Positions 1 through 9,022 of a stretch of DNA of 64,000 bases are shown piece by piece. The notes beneath the pieces are model-generated. The model was given only the letters and a program-made list of their open reading frames with translations. It was not told the origin of the DNA and searched no databases. The position numbers and the translations under genes are program-made. The DNA is from Rhodoferax sp. AJA081-3 (GTDB lineage: Bacteria > Pseudomonadota > Gammaproteobacteria > Burkholderiales > Burkholderiaceae_C): positions 434,001 through 498,000 of the forward strand of contig NZ_CP059068.1 in NCBI RefSeq assembly GCF_017798165.1. The letters run 5' to 3'. Position 1 is the first letter of the stretch, and each line of letters begins with the position of its first letter.

Positions 1-1
1 A

Positions 2-2242
2 GTGGACTGGAATATCAGCGAAAACCACCGCGCCAATGTGCGTTATGCCAAGACAACACAGACAGATCCGATCTTTCCGGGCAACTTCAACAACTCGCTG
101 GCGTTGAGCTCACATTGGTACTCCACCGAAAAAACCATTGACACCGCGGTAGCGCAATGGTTTGGTGACTGGACGGACACCTTCTCGACGGAAGTCAAGG
201 TTTCCGCCCGCAATTACGCCAGCGCACCTGCGCTGAACGCGAACACGCCCGAGGTTTACCTGATTTACACCGGTACGGCTCCGGCAGGCACCGCAACGGG
301 TGACCGCACCTTGCGTTTTGGTACCGAAGAAACACGCCAGTTCAATGACTTGCAAACCAAGACGACCAACCTGTTTGCTGCGGGTACGCTGAACCTGAAC
401 GACCACGAAATCAAGGGTGGTGTGGACATTGAGCGCAACCTGATAGTCAATGCCTTTGTGCGCGGCTCCAGTGGTCGCTACACCTTCCGCGGTGCTGATC
501 CCGCGGCGCTGCTGGTTGCGGGCAACCCCACCACCTATTCGGTGCAGGTACCACTGCCAGGCCGCACCCTGCAAGACGGTGCCGCCGACTGGACCATGAC
601 CAATACCGGTTTGTTCTTGCAAGACGCCTGGAAAGTCAACAAGAAGCTGACCGTGACCGGTGGCGTGCGTGTGGACATCCTGGGCACCAATGACCGCCCC
701 ATTGCCAACCCCGCTGCGTCCGCTGCCGTAGTTGCCGGCAATCCTGCTACTGGCGCACGCCAGACCGGCGGTTTCGGTTATGACAACACCCAGACGCTGG
801 ATGGCGAGAAGCTGTTCCAGCCCCGTGTTGGCTTCAACTACAACATGGACACGGAAGACAAGCGCAAGTCCCAACTGCGTGGTGGCTTCGGCTTGTTCCA
901 GGGTTCGGCTGCCAACGTCTGGTTGACCAACCCCTTCCAGACCACGGGCGCTGCATTGACCACCTACGCCTGCGGTACCACCGGCAACCCTGCATGCCCA
1001 ACCAACTTGCGCATCAACTTTGACCCCCGCACCCAACCCACCATCACCGGTGTGGCGCCTGCTCCAGCGGTGGACTTTATTGCGCCAGGTGTGAGCCAGC
1101 CTTCGGTGTGGAAAGCCAACTTTGCATGGGATGCCGAGCTGCCATGGGCTGGCTTGGTTCTGGGTGCTGAGGTCTTGCACACCGACGTGAAACAAGGGCT
1201 GTACTACAAACATTTGAATCTGGGTGCACCCACCCGTACGGCACCAGATGGCCGCCAGATGTTCTGGAATGCAGCGGGTGTAAACCCCGCCTGCTACAAC
1301 GGTGGTGCCACGGTGCTGACAACCGGTGCCTGTGCAACTGGTACTGCCCGCCCCACCAGCAAGGCATTGAGCAACTCCAGCTTTGCCAACGTGACTCTGG
1401 TCGAAAAGACCAGCGAAGGTGGTGGCAATGCCTTCACCCTGTCACTGGCCGGCGCCATCGACAGTTCCATGCGCTGGAGCACCGCCTTCACACGCACCAC
1501 GGCAACCGAAGTGAGCCCGCTGACATCGTCCACGGCCAACTCCAACTTTGCCAATCGTGCGGTGTACAACCCCAACGAAGAGGTGGCAGCCAACTCGGCC
1601 TACCTGGTGCGCAACCGCCTGAACGCCTCGTTCAACGCGACCAAGTCCCTTTTCTCGGGTTACAAGACCACCTTTGGTGTGTTCTACGAAGGCAAGGACG
1701 GCCGTCCCTATAGCTGGACCTTTGGCAACGACATGAACGGTGACGGCGTGGTCAATGACCTGTTGTATGTGCCTTCCGGCAAGGGTTCGGGTGAAGTGTT
1801 GTACCGCGCTGCTTCGGGTTCCACAATGACTGCTGCGCAAGCCGAAGAAAAGTTCTGGAACATCGTGGATGCCAACGAAGGCCTGAGCAATTCCAGGGGC
1901 TCCGTCGTGTCGCGCAACTCCTCGTTCTCGCCTATCACACACCAGTTCGACGTGCGTATCAGCCAGGAAGTGCCAGGCTTCTTCCCCAAGCACAAGGGTA
2001 TCTTCTCGTTTGACATCCTGAACATCGGGAATATGATCAACAAGGAGTGGGGCCGTATTGATGAAGTCAATTTCCGGGATGGCAGCGGTGGCAATGCGCG
2101 TCAGTTTGTGAATTTCTCTGGTATCGATCCAGCCACTGGCAAGATGATTTATGCGGTCAACGATCCAACGGATCTGACGACAAAACAAAACAAGGGTGAA
2201 TCGCAGTGGGCGGTTCAGGTCACCCTGAAATATGAGTTCTGA
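2..2242 (+). CDS. TonB-dependent outer-membrane receptor, C-terminal part (5' truncated by window)
   Basis: The visible 746 residues form the beta-barrel part of a TonB-dependent receptor. There are repeated amphipathic strands with aromatic girdles, for example the strands around GLFLQDAWKVNKKLTVTGGVR and QPRVGFNYN, typical of ligand-gated outer-membrane transporters of the Oar-like type. The protein ends in VTLKYEF; a terminal aromatic residue is the usual signal for BAM-mediated insertion. The TonB box, plug domain and any carboxypeptidase-like N-terminal domain lie upstream of the window, so the start at base 2 is only the edge and not a real start codon. The substrate cannot be read. A strong terminator follows 55 bp after the stop. 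Confidence 0.85.
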   Translation: MDWNISENHRANVRYAKTTQTDPIFPGNFNNSLALSSHWYSTEKTIDTAVAQWFGDWTDTFSTEVKVSARNYASAPALNANTPEVYLIYTGTAPAGTATGDRTLRFGTEETRQFNDLQTKTTNLFAAGTLNLNDHEIKGGVDIERNLIVNAFVRGSSGRYTFRGADPAALLVAGNPTTYSVQVPLPGRTLQDGAADWTMTNTGLFLQDAWKVNKKLTVTGGVRVDILGTNDRPIANPAASAAVVAGNPATGARQTGGFGYDNTQTLDGEKLFQPRVGFNYNMDTEDKRKSQLRGGFGLFQGSAANVWLTNPFQTTGAALTTYACGTTGNPACPTNLRINFDPRTQPTITGVAPAPAVDFIAPGVSQPSVWKANFAWDAELPWAGLVLGAEVLHTDVKQGLYYKHLNLGAPTRTAPDGRQMFWNAAGVNPACYNGGATVLTTGACATGTARPTSKALSNSSFANVTLVEKTSEGGGNAFTLSLAGAIDSSMRWSTAFTRTTATEVSPLTSSTANSNFANRAVYNPNEEVAANSAYLVRNRLNASFNATKSLFSGYKTTFGVFYEGKDGRPYSWTFGNDMNGDGVVNDLLYVPSGKGSGEVLYRAASGSTMTAAQAEEKFWNIVDANEGLSNSRGSVVSRNSSFSPITHQFDVRISQEVPGFFPKHKGIFSFDILNIGNMINKEWGRIDEVNFRDGSGGNARQFVNFSGIDPATGKMIYAVNDPTDLTTKQNKGESQWAVQVTLKYEF

Positions 2243-2296
2243 TTTGGGTTGAGAGGTTAGGTTTCGGGTTTCGGGCGGCAACGCCTGAGGCAATTC

Positions 2297-2332
2297 AAAA
2301 GCTCCAGCCAGCAATGGCCGGAGCTTTTTTTT
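2297..2332 (+). terminator. Rho-independent terminator of the TonB receptor gene
   Basis: An inverted repeat with arms AAAAGCTCC-a-GCCA and TGGC-c-GGAGCTTTT encloses a GCAA loop and runs into a T-tract. The only mismatch is an A opposite C. It lies 55 bp after the receptor stop codon and before the acyl-CoA dehydrogenase, so the two genes are probably transcribed separately. Confidence 0.9.
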
Positions 2333-2420
2333 GCCTGTTGGGGGTCGAAATTGTCTCTTTGGTGCCAGCCATTTGCCGGGGCTTCCCTTACGCTCTGGGG
2401 CAACTTTTGTTGGAACCACC

Positions 2421-4253
2421 ATGAACCTGCGCCCCACGATAGACTTTTTGCTCAACGACTGGCTCAACACCGAGGCACTCACCCAACGAGCACGTTTTAC
2501 CGACCACTCCCGCGACACCTTTGACGCGGTGCTCGACACTTGTGAGCGCATCGCCCGCGAAAAATACGCACCGTTCAACCGACTGGTCGACACCCAGGAG
2601 CCGCACTTTGACGGCGAAAAGGTCATCTTGCCGCAGGCCACCCACGACGCCAACCGCGCCTATGCCGAATCCGGCATGCTCAGCGCCGCGCAGGACTACG
2701 ACATGGGCGGCATGCAACTGCCCTACAGCGTGGAGGCTGCTGCCAACGCGTTTTTTGCCTGTGCTTCGGTCAGTATTGGCTCGGGCATGTTGACCACCGG
2801 CAATGCCAACCTTCTGATGGTCCATGGCACACCCGTGCAGAAGGATGTGTTTGCCAAGAACGAATTCGCGGGCCGTTGGTCGGGCACCATGTGCCTCTCC
2901 GAACCACAAGCCGGCTCCAGCCTGAGCGACGTCGCGACCCGCGCCGTGCCAGACGGAGCAGACTTTGAATCCGACCCGCTGGGCGCACGTTACCGCCTCA
3001 AGGGCAACAAGATGTGGATATCCAGCGGCGAGCACGAGCTGACCGAGAACATCATCCACCTGGTGTTGGCCAAGATCCCCGATGCCGAAGGCAAGCTGGT
3101 ACCCGGCACACGCGGCATTTCACTCTTCGTCGTGCCCAAGAAGATGGTGAACACCCAGGGCGAGCTGACCGGTGTACGCAACGACGTGGCCCTGGCCGGG
3201 CTCAACCACAAGCTGGGTTGGCGCGGCACCACCAACACGCTGCTGAACTTTGGTGAGGGCAAGTTTCCGGTGGATGGCCAGGCAGGTGCGGTGGGTTACC
3301 TGGTGGGCCAGCCCGGCAAGGGCCTGCAGTGCATGTTCCACATGATGAACGAAGCACGGATCGGTGTAGGCATTGCGGCCACCATGCTGGGCATGGCGGG
3401 CTACTACGCTTCGCTGGACTACGCACGCAACCGTCCCCAAGGCCGCCCCATGGGAGCAGCCGGCAAGGACGTGGCCGCGCCCCAGGTCGCCATCATTGAA
3501 CACAGCGACGTCAAACGCATGCTGCTGGCGCAAAAAGCGTACTGCGAAGGCGCGCTGGCGCTGGAGCTGTACTGCGCCCGCCTGGTAGACGAACACCACA
3601 CGGCCGGCGGTGCAGAGGCCGATGACGCCCGCCTGCTGCTGGAGGTGCTGACACCCATTGCCAAGAGCTGGCCCAGCGAATGGTGCCTGGAGGCCAACTC
3701 CCTGGCCATCCAGATCCACGGCGGTTATGGCTACACACGCGATTTCCCGGTGGAGCAATACTGGCGTGACAACCGCCTGAACATGATCCACGAAGGCACC
3801 CACGGCATACAGGCCACCGACCTGCTGGGCCGCAAGGTGCTGATGGAGGAGGGTAGAGGCCTCAAGCTGCTGGCCGAACGCATGACCGCCACCATCCAGA
3901 GGACCGCGGCGCATCCCACACTCGCCCCACACGCCGCCGCCTTGGGCAATGCCTTGCAACAGGTGTCTGCGGCGACCCAAAAGGCTTGGTCTACCGGCAA
4001 CCCAACCGAAGCCCTGGCCAACGCCGTGCCCTATATGCAGGCCTTTGGCCACACCGTGCTGGCCTGGATCTGGCTGGACGTGGCCGCCAAGGCGCTGGAG
4101 GGTGATGCAGCCCAGGCCAAGTCTGCGACGCAGGGGCGAGTCGGTGCAGCCAGGTATTTCTTCCACTACGAGCTGCCCAAGATCGGCGCCTGGCTAGCCG
4201 TGGTCGCTTCGCGGGACCAGACTTGCGCTCAATTCCCAAATGACAGCTTTTGA
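2421..4253 (+). CDS. Acyl-CoA dehydrogenase, large ~600-residue class (DmdC-like)
   Basis: This flavoenzyme class oxidises an acyl-CoA to the 2-enoyl-CoA and passes electrons to ETF. At 610 residues it matches the longer class with an extra N-terminal segment and C-terminal domain that includes 3-methylmercaptopropionyl-CoA dehydrogenase (DmdC), rather than the ~380-residue classical enzymes. Visible signatures are the FAD/substrate motif CLSEPQAGSS, the segment IQIHGGYGYTRDFPVEQYWRD, and the catalytic-base region NMIHEGTHGIQATDL with Glu458. The frame is open upstream to 2331, but Met at 2421 starts the family N-terminus (MNLRPTIDFLLNDWL) and clears the terminator. The true substrate is unknown. 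A dispersed repeat follows the stop codon. Confidence 0.9.
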   Translation: MNLRPTIDFLLNDWLNTEALTQRARFTDHSRDTFDAVLDTCERIAREKYAPFNRLVDTQEPHFDGEKVILPQATHDANRAYAESGMLSAAQDYDMGGMQLPYSVEAAANAFFACASVSIGSGMLTTGNANLLMVHGTPVQKDVFAKNEFAGRWSGTMCLSEPQAGSSLSDVATRAVPDGADFESDPLGARYRLKGNKMWISSGEHELTENIIHLVLAKIPDAEGKLVPGTRGISLFVVPKKMVNTQGELTGVRNDVALAGLNHKLGWRGTTNTLLNFGEGKFPVDGQAGAVGYLVGQPGKGLQCMFHMMNEARIGVGIAATMLGMAGYYASLDYARNRPQGRPMGAAGKDVAAPQVAIIEHSDVKRMLLAQKAYCEGALALELYCARLVDEHHTAGGAEADDARLLLEVLTPIAKSWPSEWCLEANSLAIQIHGGYGYTRDFPVEQYWRDNRLNMIHEGTHGIQATDLLGRKVLMEEGRGLKLLAERMTATIQRTAAHPTLAPHAAALGNALQQVSAATQKAWSTGNPTEALANAVPYMQAFGHTVLAWIWLDVAAKALEGDAAQAKSATQGRVGAARYFFHYELPKIGAWLAVVASRDQTCAQFPNDSF

Positions 4254-4268
4254 GAGATCGGTTTTAGT

Positions 4269-4325
4269 CAAATCAGTGCCTAGCCCCCGTAGTATTTGCG
4301 GTTGTTGCTATCATTTTGAGAGTGA
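4269..4325 (-). repeat. Dispersed ~60-bp repeat, copy 1
   Basis: Read on the minus strand this contains ATGATAGCAAC, a variable stretch, then TACGGGGGCTAGGCACTGATTTG. It shares the GATAGC...CGGGGGCTA core and spacing with seven other copies in this window. It lies in the gap between the convergent acyl-CoA dehydrogenase and OmpA-like genes. Confidence 0.8.
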
Positions 4326-4356
4326 TATGCTGCTTCGGGCCAAGACGGCGTGATCT

Positions 4357-5439
4357 TTAAACTCTTACCAGCTCCACGCGGCGATTGCGCGCACGGCCGT
4401 CGGCGGTGGTGTTGTCGCCTGCAGGCTGAGACGCGCCCAGGCCTGCGGCCTGCAGCCGGCCCGCCAGAGACGGCTCGCGACTGACAAGCGCGTGCAGCAC
4501 CGCCTGCGCCCGCGCGAGCGAAAGCGCGCGGTTGGCTGGCTCGCTGCCTATGGCGTCCGTGTGCCCCTCCACGCGCCAACGCCCCGCTAAGGGCTTCAAG
4601 GCACGAACGCAGGCAGACAACGCGGCCTCAGAACCCGATTGCAGCGTGGCCTGACCGAAGTCGAAGTACAGACCCGGCAGCGCCACACGGCCTGTGCGCT
4701 GAAGTTCGGCAGACAACGCGGCATCGGCATCGGGCCGGGGCCAGTCCAGTCGCACCACCGTGAGCTGCGCGCCGCCGAAGCGCCAGGCCAGTGCCAGCGG
4801 GTTAACGTCGTCATCCAGCAGGGCCAGCCGCACCGCTGTCGGCTTGCCGCTGCGGGCCGCCAGCGTGCCCTCGGCCCATCGCACGGGCAGGTCCACCGGC
4901 CGACCGTTGACGAGCACGCGCTGTGAGCCTGTGGCTGGCGTGGCCGCCCGCAGCTCGCCGCGCAGCATCAGCTCGCCCACCGTGAGTGAGCGAGCGAGCT
5001 CCAGTGCCCCGGCGTCTGCGGGCTGGCGCAGCCACTCGGGCGCCTCCACCAGCGTGAATGGCGTGCCGCCCGGCTTGCGCAAGGCGCGCAGCACCGCGGT
5101 GGACACGCCCAGAGCGGTACTGCCGGGGTAGTGCTCCTCGGTGTCGCTCTCGAAGCGGCTGCGATAGGTCGTGGCGTTGGCGAGGTCAGCGTCGGATTGC
5201 TGCCGCGTGCTCTGCACCCGTTCGGCACCTTGCGGAAGGCTCGCGCGGTAGTCGATGCGCCAGCCGGGTGCCGGCTGCGTGATCCGGGTACCGAGGGTCT
5301 TGACCGATTCGTAGTCGCCCACGCCGGGCTCGTGCAGCGCTGTCACTACCGTCAGCCCGGCCACCAGTGGCACGCGCGTCGGTTCATTTGCATGCGCAGG
5401 TAGGCACAGCGCGCTTAGCAGTAGCTGCCGCCGTCGCAT
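4357..5439 (-). CDS. Exported OmpA/MotB C-terminal domain protein
   Basis: The 360-residue protein has a short signal peptide (MRRRQLLLSALCLPAHA), a middle of unknown fold, and a C-terminal OmpA-like peptidoglycan-binding domain. That domain is shown by LYFDFGQATLQSGSEAAL, then WRVEGHTDAIGSEPANRALSLARAQAV, then GRARNRRVELVRV at the end. It would sit in the periplasm or outer membrane bound to peptidoglycan. Its ATG overlaps the stop of the upstream gene by one base (TGATG), so translation is probably coupled. It is the last gene of a minus-strand run of exported proteins. I do not recognise the N-terminal ~230 residues. Confidence 0.85.
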   Translation of the reverse strand: MRRRQLLLSALCLPAHANEPTRVPLVAGLTVVTALHEPGVGDYESVKTLGTRITQPAPGWRIDYRASLPQGAERVQSTRQQSDADLANATTYRSRFESDTEEHYPGSTALGVSTAVLRALRKPGGTPFTLVEAPEWLRQPADAGALELARSLTVGELMLRGELRAATPATGSQRVLVNGRPVDLPVRWAEGTLAARSGKPTAVRLALLDDDVNPLALAWRFGGAQLTVVRLDWPRPDADAALSAELQRTGRVALPGLYFDFGQATLQSGSEAALSACVRALKPLAGRWRVEGHTDAIGSEPANRALSLARAQAVLHALVSREPSLAGRLQAAGLGASQPAGDNTTADGRARNRRVELVRV

Positions 5440-7151
5440 CAGCAGGCCCCCGCTGGGTTGCAGAGGTTGAACTTGAGTTGGTAGCGGCCCTTGGCCACGC
5501 CAGTCCCTTTCTGCTCGTCGACCTCACCGGCGATGCGCAGCGCCTTGGCCGTCTTTTCCACCTTGAAGCGCATGGGCTGGCCGCCCGAGGCGCGCAGGAA
5601 GAAGAAGCCCGCGTCCTTGTATGGCAGCTCGAAGGCGGTGGCCACTGGCACCAGCGACAGCGGCGACACCACGACGTAAACGACGCGCGCCTTGGCGTTG
5701 AAGTCGCTGGTAGCAGCCTGCACACGCAGCGTCAGCACGTTGTCGACGATCTCGCCCTCCACCGGCACGAAGAAACCATAGGGTTGCACCATGGCTGCCG
5801 AGGCTTTGCCGTCGATCTCTATGGGCTTGCCCTCCTGGGGCGGCGCGATGTTGGGCAGGATGGGCATGGGCACCAGTGCCCGCTTGAAGAGGCGCGCGCC
5901 GGAAGTCAGCTTGGGCCAGCCCACGCGAATGGCGTCTTCCTCTAGCGTGAAGCGCACCGCCTGGCCTACGAACTCGCCACGCACCGCCACCGATTGGCCC
6001 TCGCCCAGCGGGCTCTTGGCATAACGCAGCTCGAACTGGCCGCGCAGTTGCATGTCGTAGCTCCACCATTTATCGCCGCCCTGGCGGGCGAAGAAGTCGG
6101 CGTGCATCACGCCGTCGAAGCGGCCAGAGAAACGGCTGCAGAACTTGTCGAACTGCTGCGTACCCATCCACGCTACCGCCTCGGATAGCCAGCCAACGAT
6201 ATTTCCGTTCGTTTCCTGCCGCAGCTTGGCGGTGGCCTCCAGCGCGCGCTGGTAGCCGGCTAGCTTGCCTTGCAGATGGGGCTTGAGCGTGCGCAGCAGC
6301 GCACCCTCCACCAGCTCCTTGGCGGCCGAGACCATCGCACCGCGCGCGCCGTCGAGCAGGTTAGACAACGCCATCGCCCACTTGAAACCTTCGATGACGC
6401 GCTCCAGGTTTTCGCAAGTGGCGCCTTCGCGGCGGCTGGCCGACAACTGCCGCAGGATGCGCTCGCGCTCGGCGCGGGACCGCGTGGTCCAGTCGTTCAG
6501 CGCGCGCGTTGCGGGCTGCAGCGCCGGGGCCGCATCGCGGTCGCCAGCCACGGCGGCCTTCAGCGGCGTGACGAGGGCATCGATGTCGCCCAGGTCGCGC
6601 ACGGAGCGCTGCAGCTTCGGTTTGAGTTCGGCCCACTTGGCCTTGAGTGCATCACGCGCCGGGTTGTCGGGCAGGCGGGCGATCTGCGCATCCACATCGG
6701 CCGCTATGCCTTGCACCGCTTGCACCGCCGCCTGTGCCTCGGCCTTGGCCTGGCCCGTGGCCTGCTCGAAGTCGTCGGCGAAGTCAGTCTCCAGCACAGT
6801 GAAGCGGCCCAAACCCTTGAGCCGGCCGCCGGGTGAAGTGGCGTCCACGCGGTAGTCGCCCGGCACCTGGGTGGTGGCGAACTGCGCGCTCCAGTCGCCA
6901 TTAGCAGCGGGCGGCACTTCCAGCACCGTGGGCGGCCTCCCGGCGGGTGGCGTAATGGTCAAACGCAGCTTGCCTTTGGCATCCAGCGGCACCACGCCGT
7001 CCAGTGTGAACGTGGTGCCCGGCGCAGCCTGTGGGGGCGTGGCGCGGATGGATATGCCCACCGTGCCGGCCGGGGCAGCCGTGGCGGTGTCACCTTGCGC
7101 CCAGGCCGGCGCAGCAGCTACCAGGCATAGCGCCACCAACCGGCGCATCAC
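5439..7151 (-). CDS. Exported protein of unknown function, 570 residues
   Basis: A clear signal peptide (MMRRLVALCLVAAAPAWA) is followed by an Ig-like beta-rich segment (about residues 30-120, with PGTTFTLDGVVPLDAKGKLRL and GDYRVDATSPGG). Next come a long helical, charged segment (about 125-330) with coiled-coil character, and a beta-rich C-terminal part with one cysteine pair at the end (NLCNPAGAC). I do not recognise a catalytic motif. It is translationally coupled at both ends, with a 4-bp overlap with the lipoprotein gene upstream and a 1-bp overlap with the OmpA-domain gene downstream. The three products therefore probably work together at the envelope. The Ig-like assignment is inference from pattern only. 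Confidence 0.75.
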   Translation of the reverse strand: MMRRLVALCLVAAAPAWAQGDTATAAPAGTVGISIRATPPQAAPGTTFTLDGVVPLDAKGKLRLTITPPAGRPPTVLEVPPAANGDWSAQFATTQVPGDYRVDATSPGGRLKGLGRFTVLETDFADDFEQATGQAKAEAQAAVQAVQGIAADVDAQIARLPDNPARDALKAKWAELKPKLQRSVRDLGDIDALVTPLKAAVAGDRDAAPALQPATRALNDWTTRSRAERERILRQLSASRREGATCENLERVIEGFKWAMALSNLLDGARGAMVSAAKELVEGALLRTLKPHLQGKLAGYQRALEATAKLRQETNGNIVGWLSEAVAWMGTQQFDKFCSRFSGRFDGVMHADFFARQGGDKWWSYDMQLRGQFELRYAKSPLGEGQSVAVRGEFVGQAVRFTLEEDAIRVGWPKLTSGARLFKRALVPMPILPNIAPPQEGKPIEIDGKASAAMVQPYGFFVPVEGEIVDNVLTLRVQAATSDFNAKARVVYVVVSPLSLVPVATAFELPYKDAGFFFLRASGGQPMRFKVEKTAKALRIAGEVDEQKGTGVAKGRYQLKFNLCNPAGAC

Positions 7152-7732
7152 AGGCGCTCCACGGCGCGGCGCGCGGCCGCCTCCAGCCGGGCGGCAGCGC
7201 CGTCTGACTCGCCCATGCCCGTCAGCACGAAGGCGGCGACGCGCCGGCCCTTGCGCACCACCACCTGGCTGCTCTGCACCATCTCGCCCATGTTGCTGGC
7301 CAGGAACACGGCCTCATCGCCCAGGCCGTCGATGACGCGCGCGGTCTTGCGCGTGGTCTGGCCGAGCGGTTGGTTCACCATCTTGCCCAGCTTGCTGCCG
7401 ATGCCGGCCACGCCTTCGTAGACCTGCGCCGCCATGGCCTCGTTATCGTTGTTCACCAGCGTCAGCATCAACGTGGTGAAGGCCATGGGCGAATCGGCGG
7501 AGCGCCACATGCAGTTTTCTGCGTCGTCGTTCATGGGCTCCACCGACTGAGCCAGCACCGCCTTGGCGGCCTCGCGGTCGAGCAGCATGCAGGGGCGGAC
7601 GGTGGCCAGGGCAGGCGCTGAGGCAGCCTGCGCAGCAGCCGTCGGAGCGGCCGAGGGCTGGCAGGCCGCAAGAGCCAAGACCAAGGCGCTGGCCAGGGCC
7701 AGGCGGTGCGTAGGGGTGTGCAAAGGTTTCAT
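7148..7732 (-). CDS. Small predicted lipoprotein
   Basis: The 194-residue product starts with a signal peptide ending in a lipobox (LALAACQ), so it should be lipidated and membrane-anchored in the periplasm. After a low-complexity Ala/Pro linker the folded part begins at RPCMLLDREAAKAVL and contains a second cysteine at ENCMWRS. That spacing resembles DUF3558-type lipoproteins, but the resemblance is weak. It starts 14 bp after the stop of the preceding RCC1-repeat gene and overlaps the next gene by 4 bp, placing it in the middle of a probable operon. Confidence 0.8.
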   Translation of the reverse strand: MKPLHTPTHRLALASALVLALAACQPSAAPTAAAQAASAPALATVRPCMLLDREAAKAVLAQSVEPMNDDAENCMWRSADSPMAFTTLMLTLVNNDNEAMAAQVYEGVAGIGSKLGKMVNQPLGQTTRKTARVIDGLGDEAVFLASNMGEMVQSSQVVVRKGRRVAAFVLTGMGESDGAAARLEAAARRAVERL

Positions 7733-7746
7733 GTCAGTACACGGTT

Positions 7747-9018
7747 CTAAAACCTTACCGGGGTGCGCACGTATTTGTCTACCAGAGTGCCGTCACCGAG
7801 TTCGCCAACGTCGTTGCTGCCCCAGCAGGCGACCGCGCCATCTGCTTTTGCTGCGCAGGAGTGGTAGCCGCCGGTGGCAATGGCGGCGACATTGCTTAAG
7901 CCCGGCACGGTGGTGGGGATGAGTTTGGCCACCACAGTGTTGTCGCCGATTTGACCCTCTGAGTTGCGGCCCCAGCAGGCGATGGCGCCATCGGTCTTGA
8001 GCGCGCAGGTGTGGTAACCGCCAGCAGCAATAGCCATGACATTGCCTAGGCCTGGCACGGCTGTGGGAGAGGATTTGTCTATCACCGTGTTATCGCCGAG
8101 TTGACCGTAACCATTGTTGCCCCAGCAGGCGACCGTGCCGTCGGTCTTCAATGCACAGGTGTAGTAAGAGCCGGCAGTAATGGCGGCGATGCTGCTCAAG
8201 CCCGGTACGACTGTGGGAAAGGGCTTGCCCACCACCGTGTTGTCGCCCAGTTGACCGCTGCTGCTGCTTCCCCAGCACGCAACCGTGCCATCGGTCTTTA
8301 ATGCACAGGTGTGGTAATCGCCGGCGGCTACGGCGGCGACATTGCTTAAGCCGGGAACGATGGTTGGAGCGCGCTTGTACAACACTGTGTTGTCGCCGAG
8401 TTGTCCCTCGCCGTTGCGGCCCCAGCAGGCAACCATGCCATCGGTTTTGACTGCGCAGGTGTAAGCAGAGCCAGTTGCCAGGGCGGCGACATTGCCAAGA
8501 TCTGAAACGCTGGTGGGGATGGGTTTCGAAACCGTGGTGTTGTCTCCGAGTTGACCATAGGGGTTGTCGCCCCAGCACGCAACATTGCGGTCGCTTTTGA
8601 CAAAGCAACTGTGGTCTCGACCCAAGGACAACCTATTCTGACTAACCGGAGTGGCTGACAGCAATGCGAACGAGTTCAGTTGTACCCGCACATTCGTGTA
8701 GGTCGATCCCTTCACTGCGAGCGATCCCATGGTCAACAGATTGTTGCTGGGGTTGAAGGTGTCTGCGCCGGGCGTCCCGCCATCCACGCCCAGTAACGTG
8801 TACGCGTTGATGGTTGCGGATACATCGAGGTAACTCGCATCACCCACTGTAACGGACGCCATGGACAAGCGATTGGTACTCGCATCAAAGCTGCTGGCGC
8901 TATGGGCATTGGCCGATCCGAATAGTGTCAATATGGCCAGCCCGGCCGCTGCCGCGCGTTGTGTCCATATGTGTTGGATAGGCGTGGTTGCTGGGTGAGG
9001 TTGTTTGTTAGATGCCAT
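7747..9018 (-). CDS. Exported RCC1-repeat (beta-propeller) protein with six repeats
   Basis: The start at 9018 (MASNKQPHPATT) leaves 4 bp after the upstream stop and yields an N-terminal hydrophobic export segment ending near SANAHS. Residues ~40-130 carry a short motif seen twice (NRLSMASVTVGDASYLDV and NLLTMGSLAVKGSTYTNV). The rest consists of six ~50-residue RCC1 repeats, each with a core of the form VACWG....GQLGDNT..., then TxVPGL.N and AxAxGxYHTCA. RCC1 propellers usually have seven blades, so six is one short. The next gene upstream is a paralogue with seven. The role is unknown; exported RCC1 proteins are often surface or binding proteins. Confidence 0.85.
   Translation of the reverse strand: MASNKQPHPATTPIQHIWTQRAAAAGLAILTLFGSANAHSASSFDASTNRLSMASVTVGDASYLDVSATINAYTLLGVDGGTPGADTFNPSNNLLTMGSLAVKGSTYTNVRVQLNSFALLSATPVSQNRLSLGRDHSCFVKSDRNVACWGDNPYGQLGDNTTVSKPIPTSVSDLGNVAALATGSAYTCAVKTDGMVACWGRNGEGQLGDNTVLYKRAPTIVPGLSNVAAVAAGDYHTCALKTDGTVACWGSSSSGQLGDNTVVGKPFPTVVPGLSSIAAITAGSYYTCALKTDGTVACWGNNGYGQLGDNTVIDKSSPTAVPGLGNVMAIAAGGYHTCALKTDGAIACWGRNSEGQIGDNTVVAKLIPTTVPGLSNVAAIATGGYHSCAAKADGAVACWGSNDVGELGDGTLVDKYVRTPVRF
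7780..8640 (-). repeat. Tandem ~150-bp repeats encoding six RCC1 units
   Basis: Six head-to-tail units of about 150 bp encode CWG...GDNT...VPGL...HTCA. Several stretches recur almost word for word at DNA level, for example those for ALKTDGTVACWG and QLGDNTV. Such similarity makes unit gain or loss by unequal recombination plausible. Confidence 0.8.
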
Positions 9019-9022
9019 GGCT

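Noticed and set aside
1442..2653. 403-residue minus-strand open frame over the TonB receptor end and terminator
   Set aside because: It runs through a clear terminator and opposes a well-supported receptor reading frame; no family motif is present.
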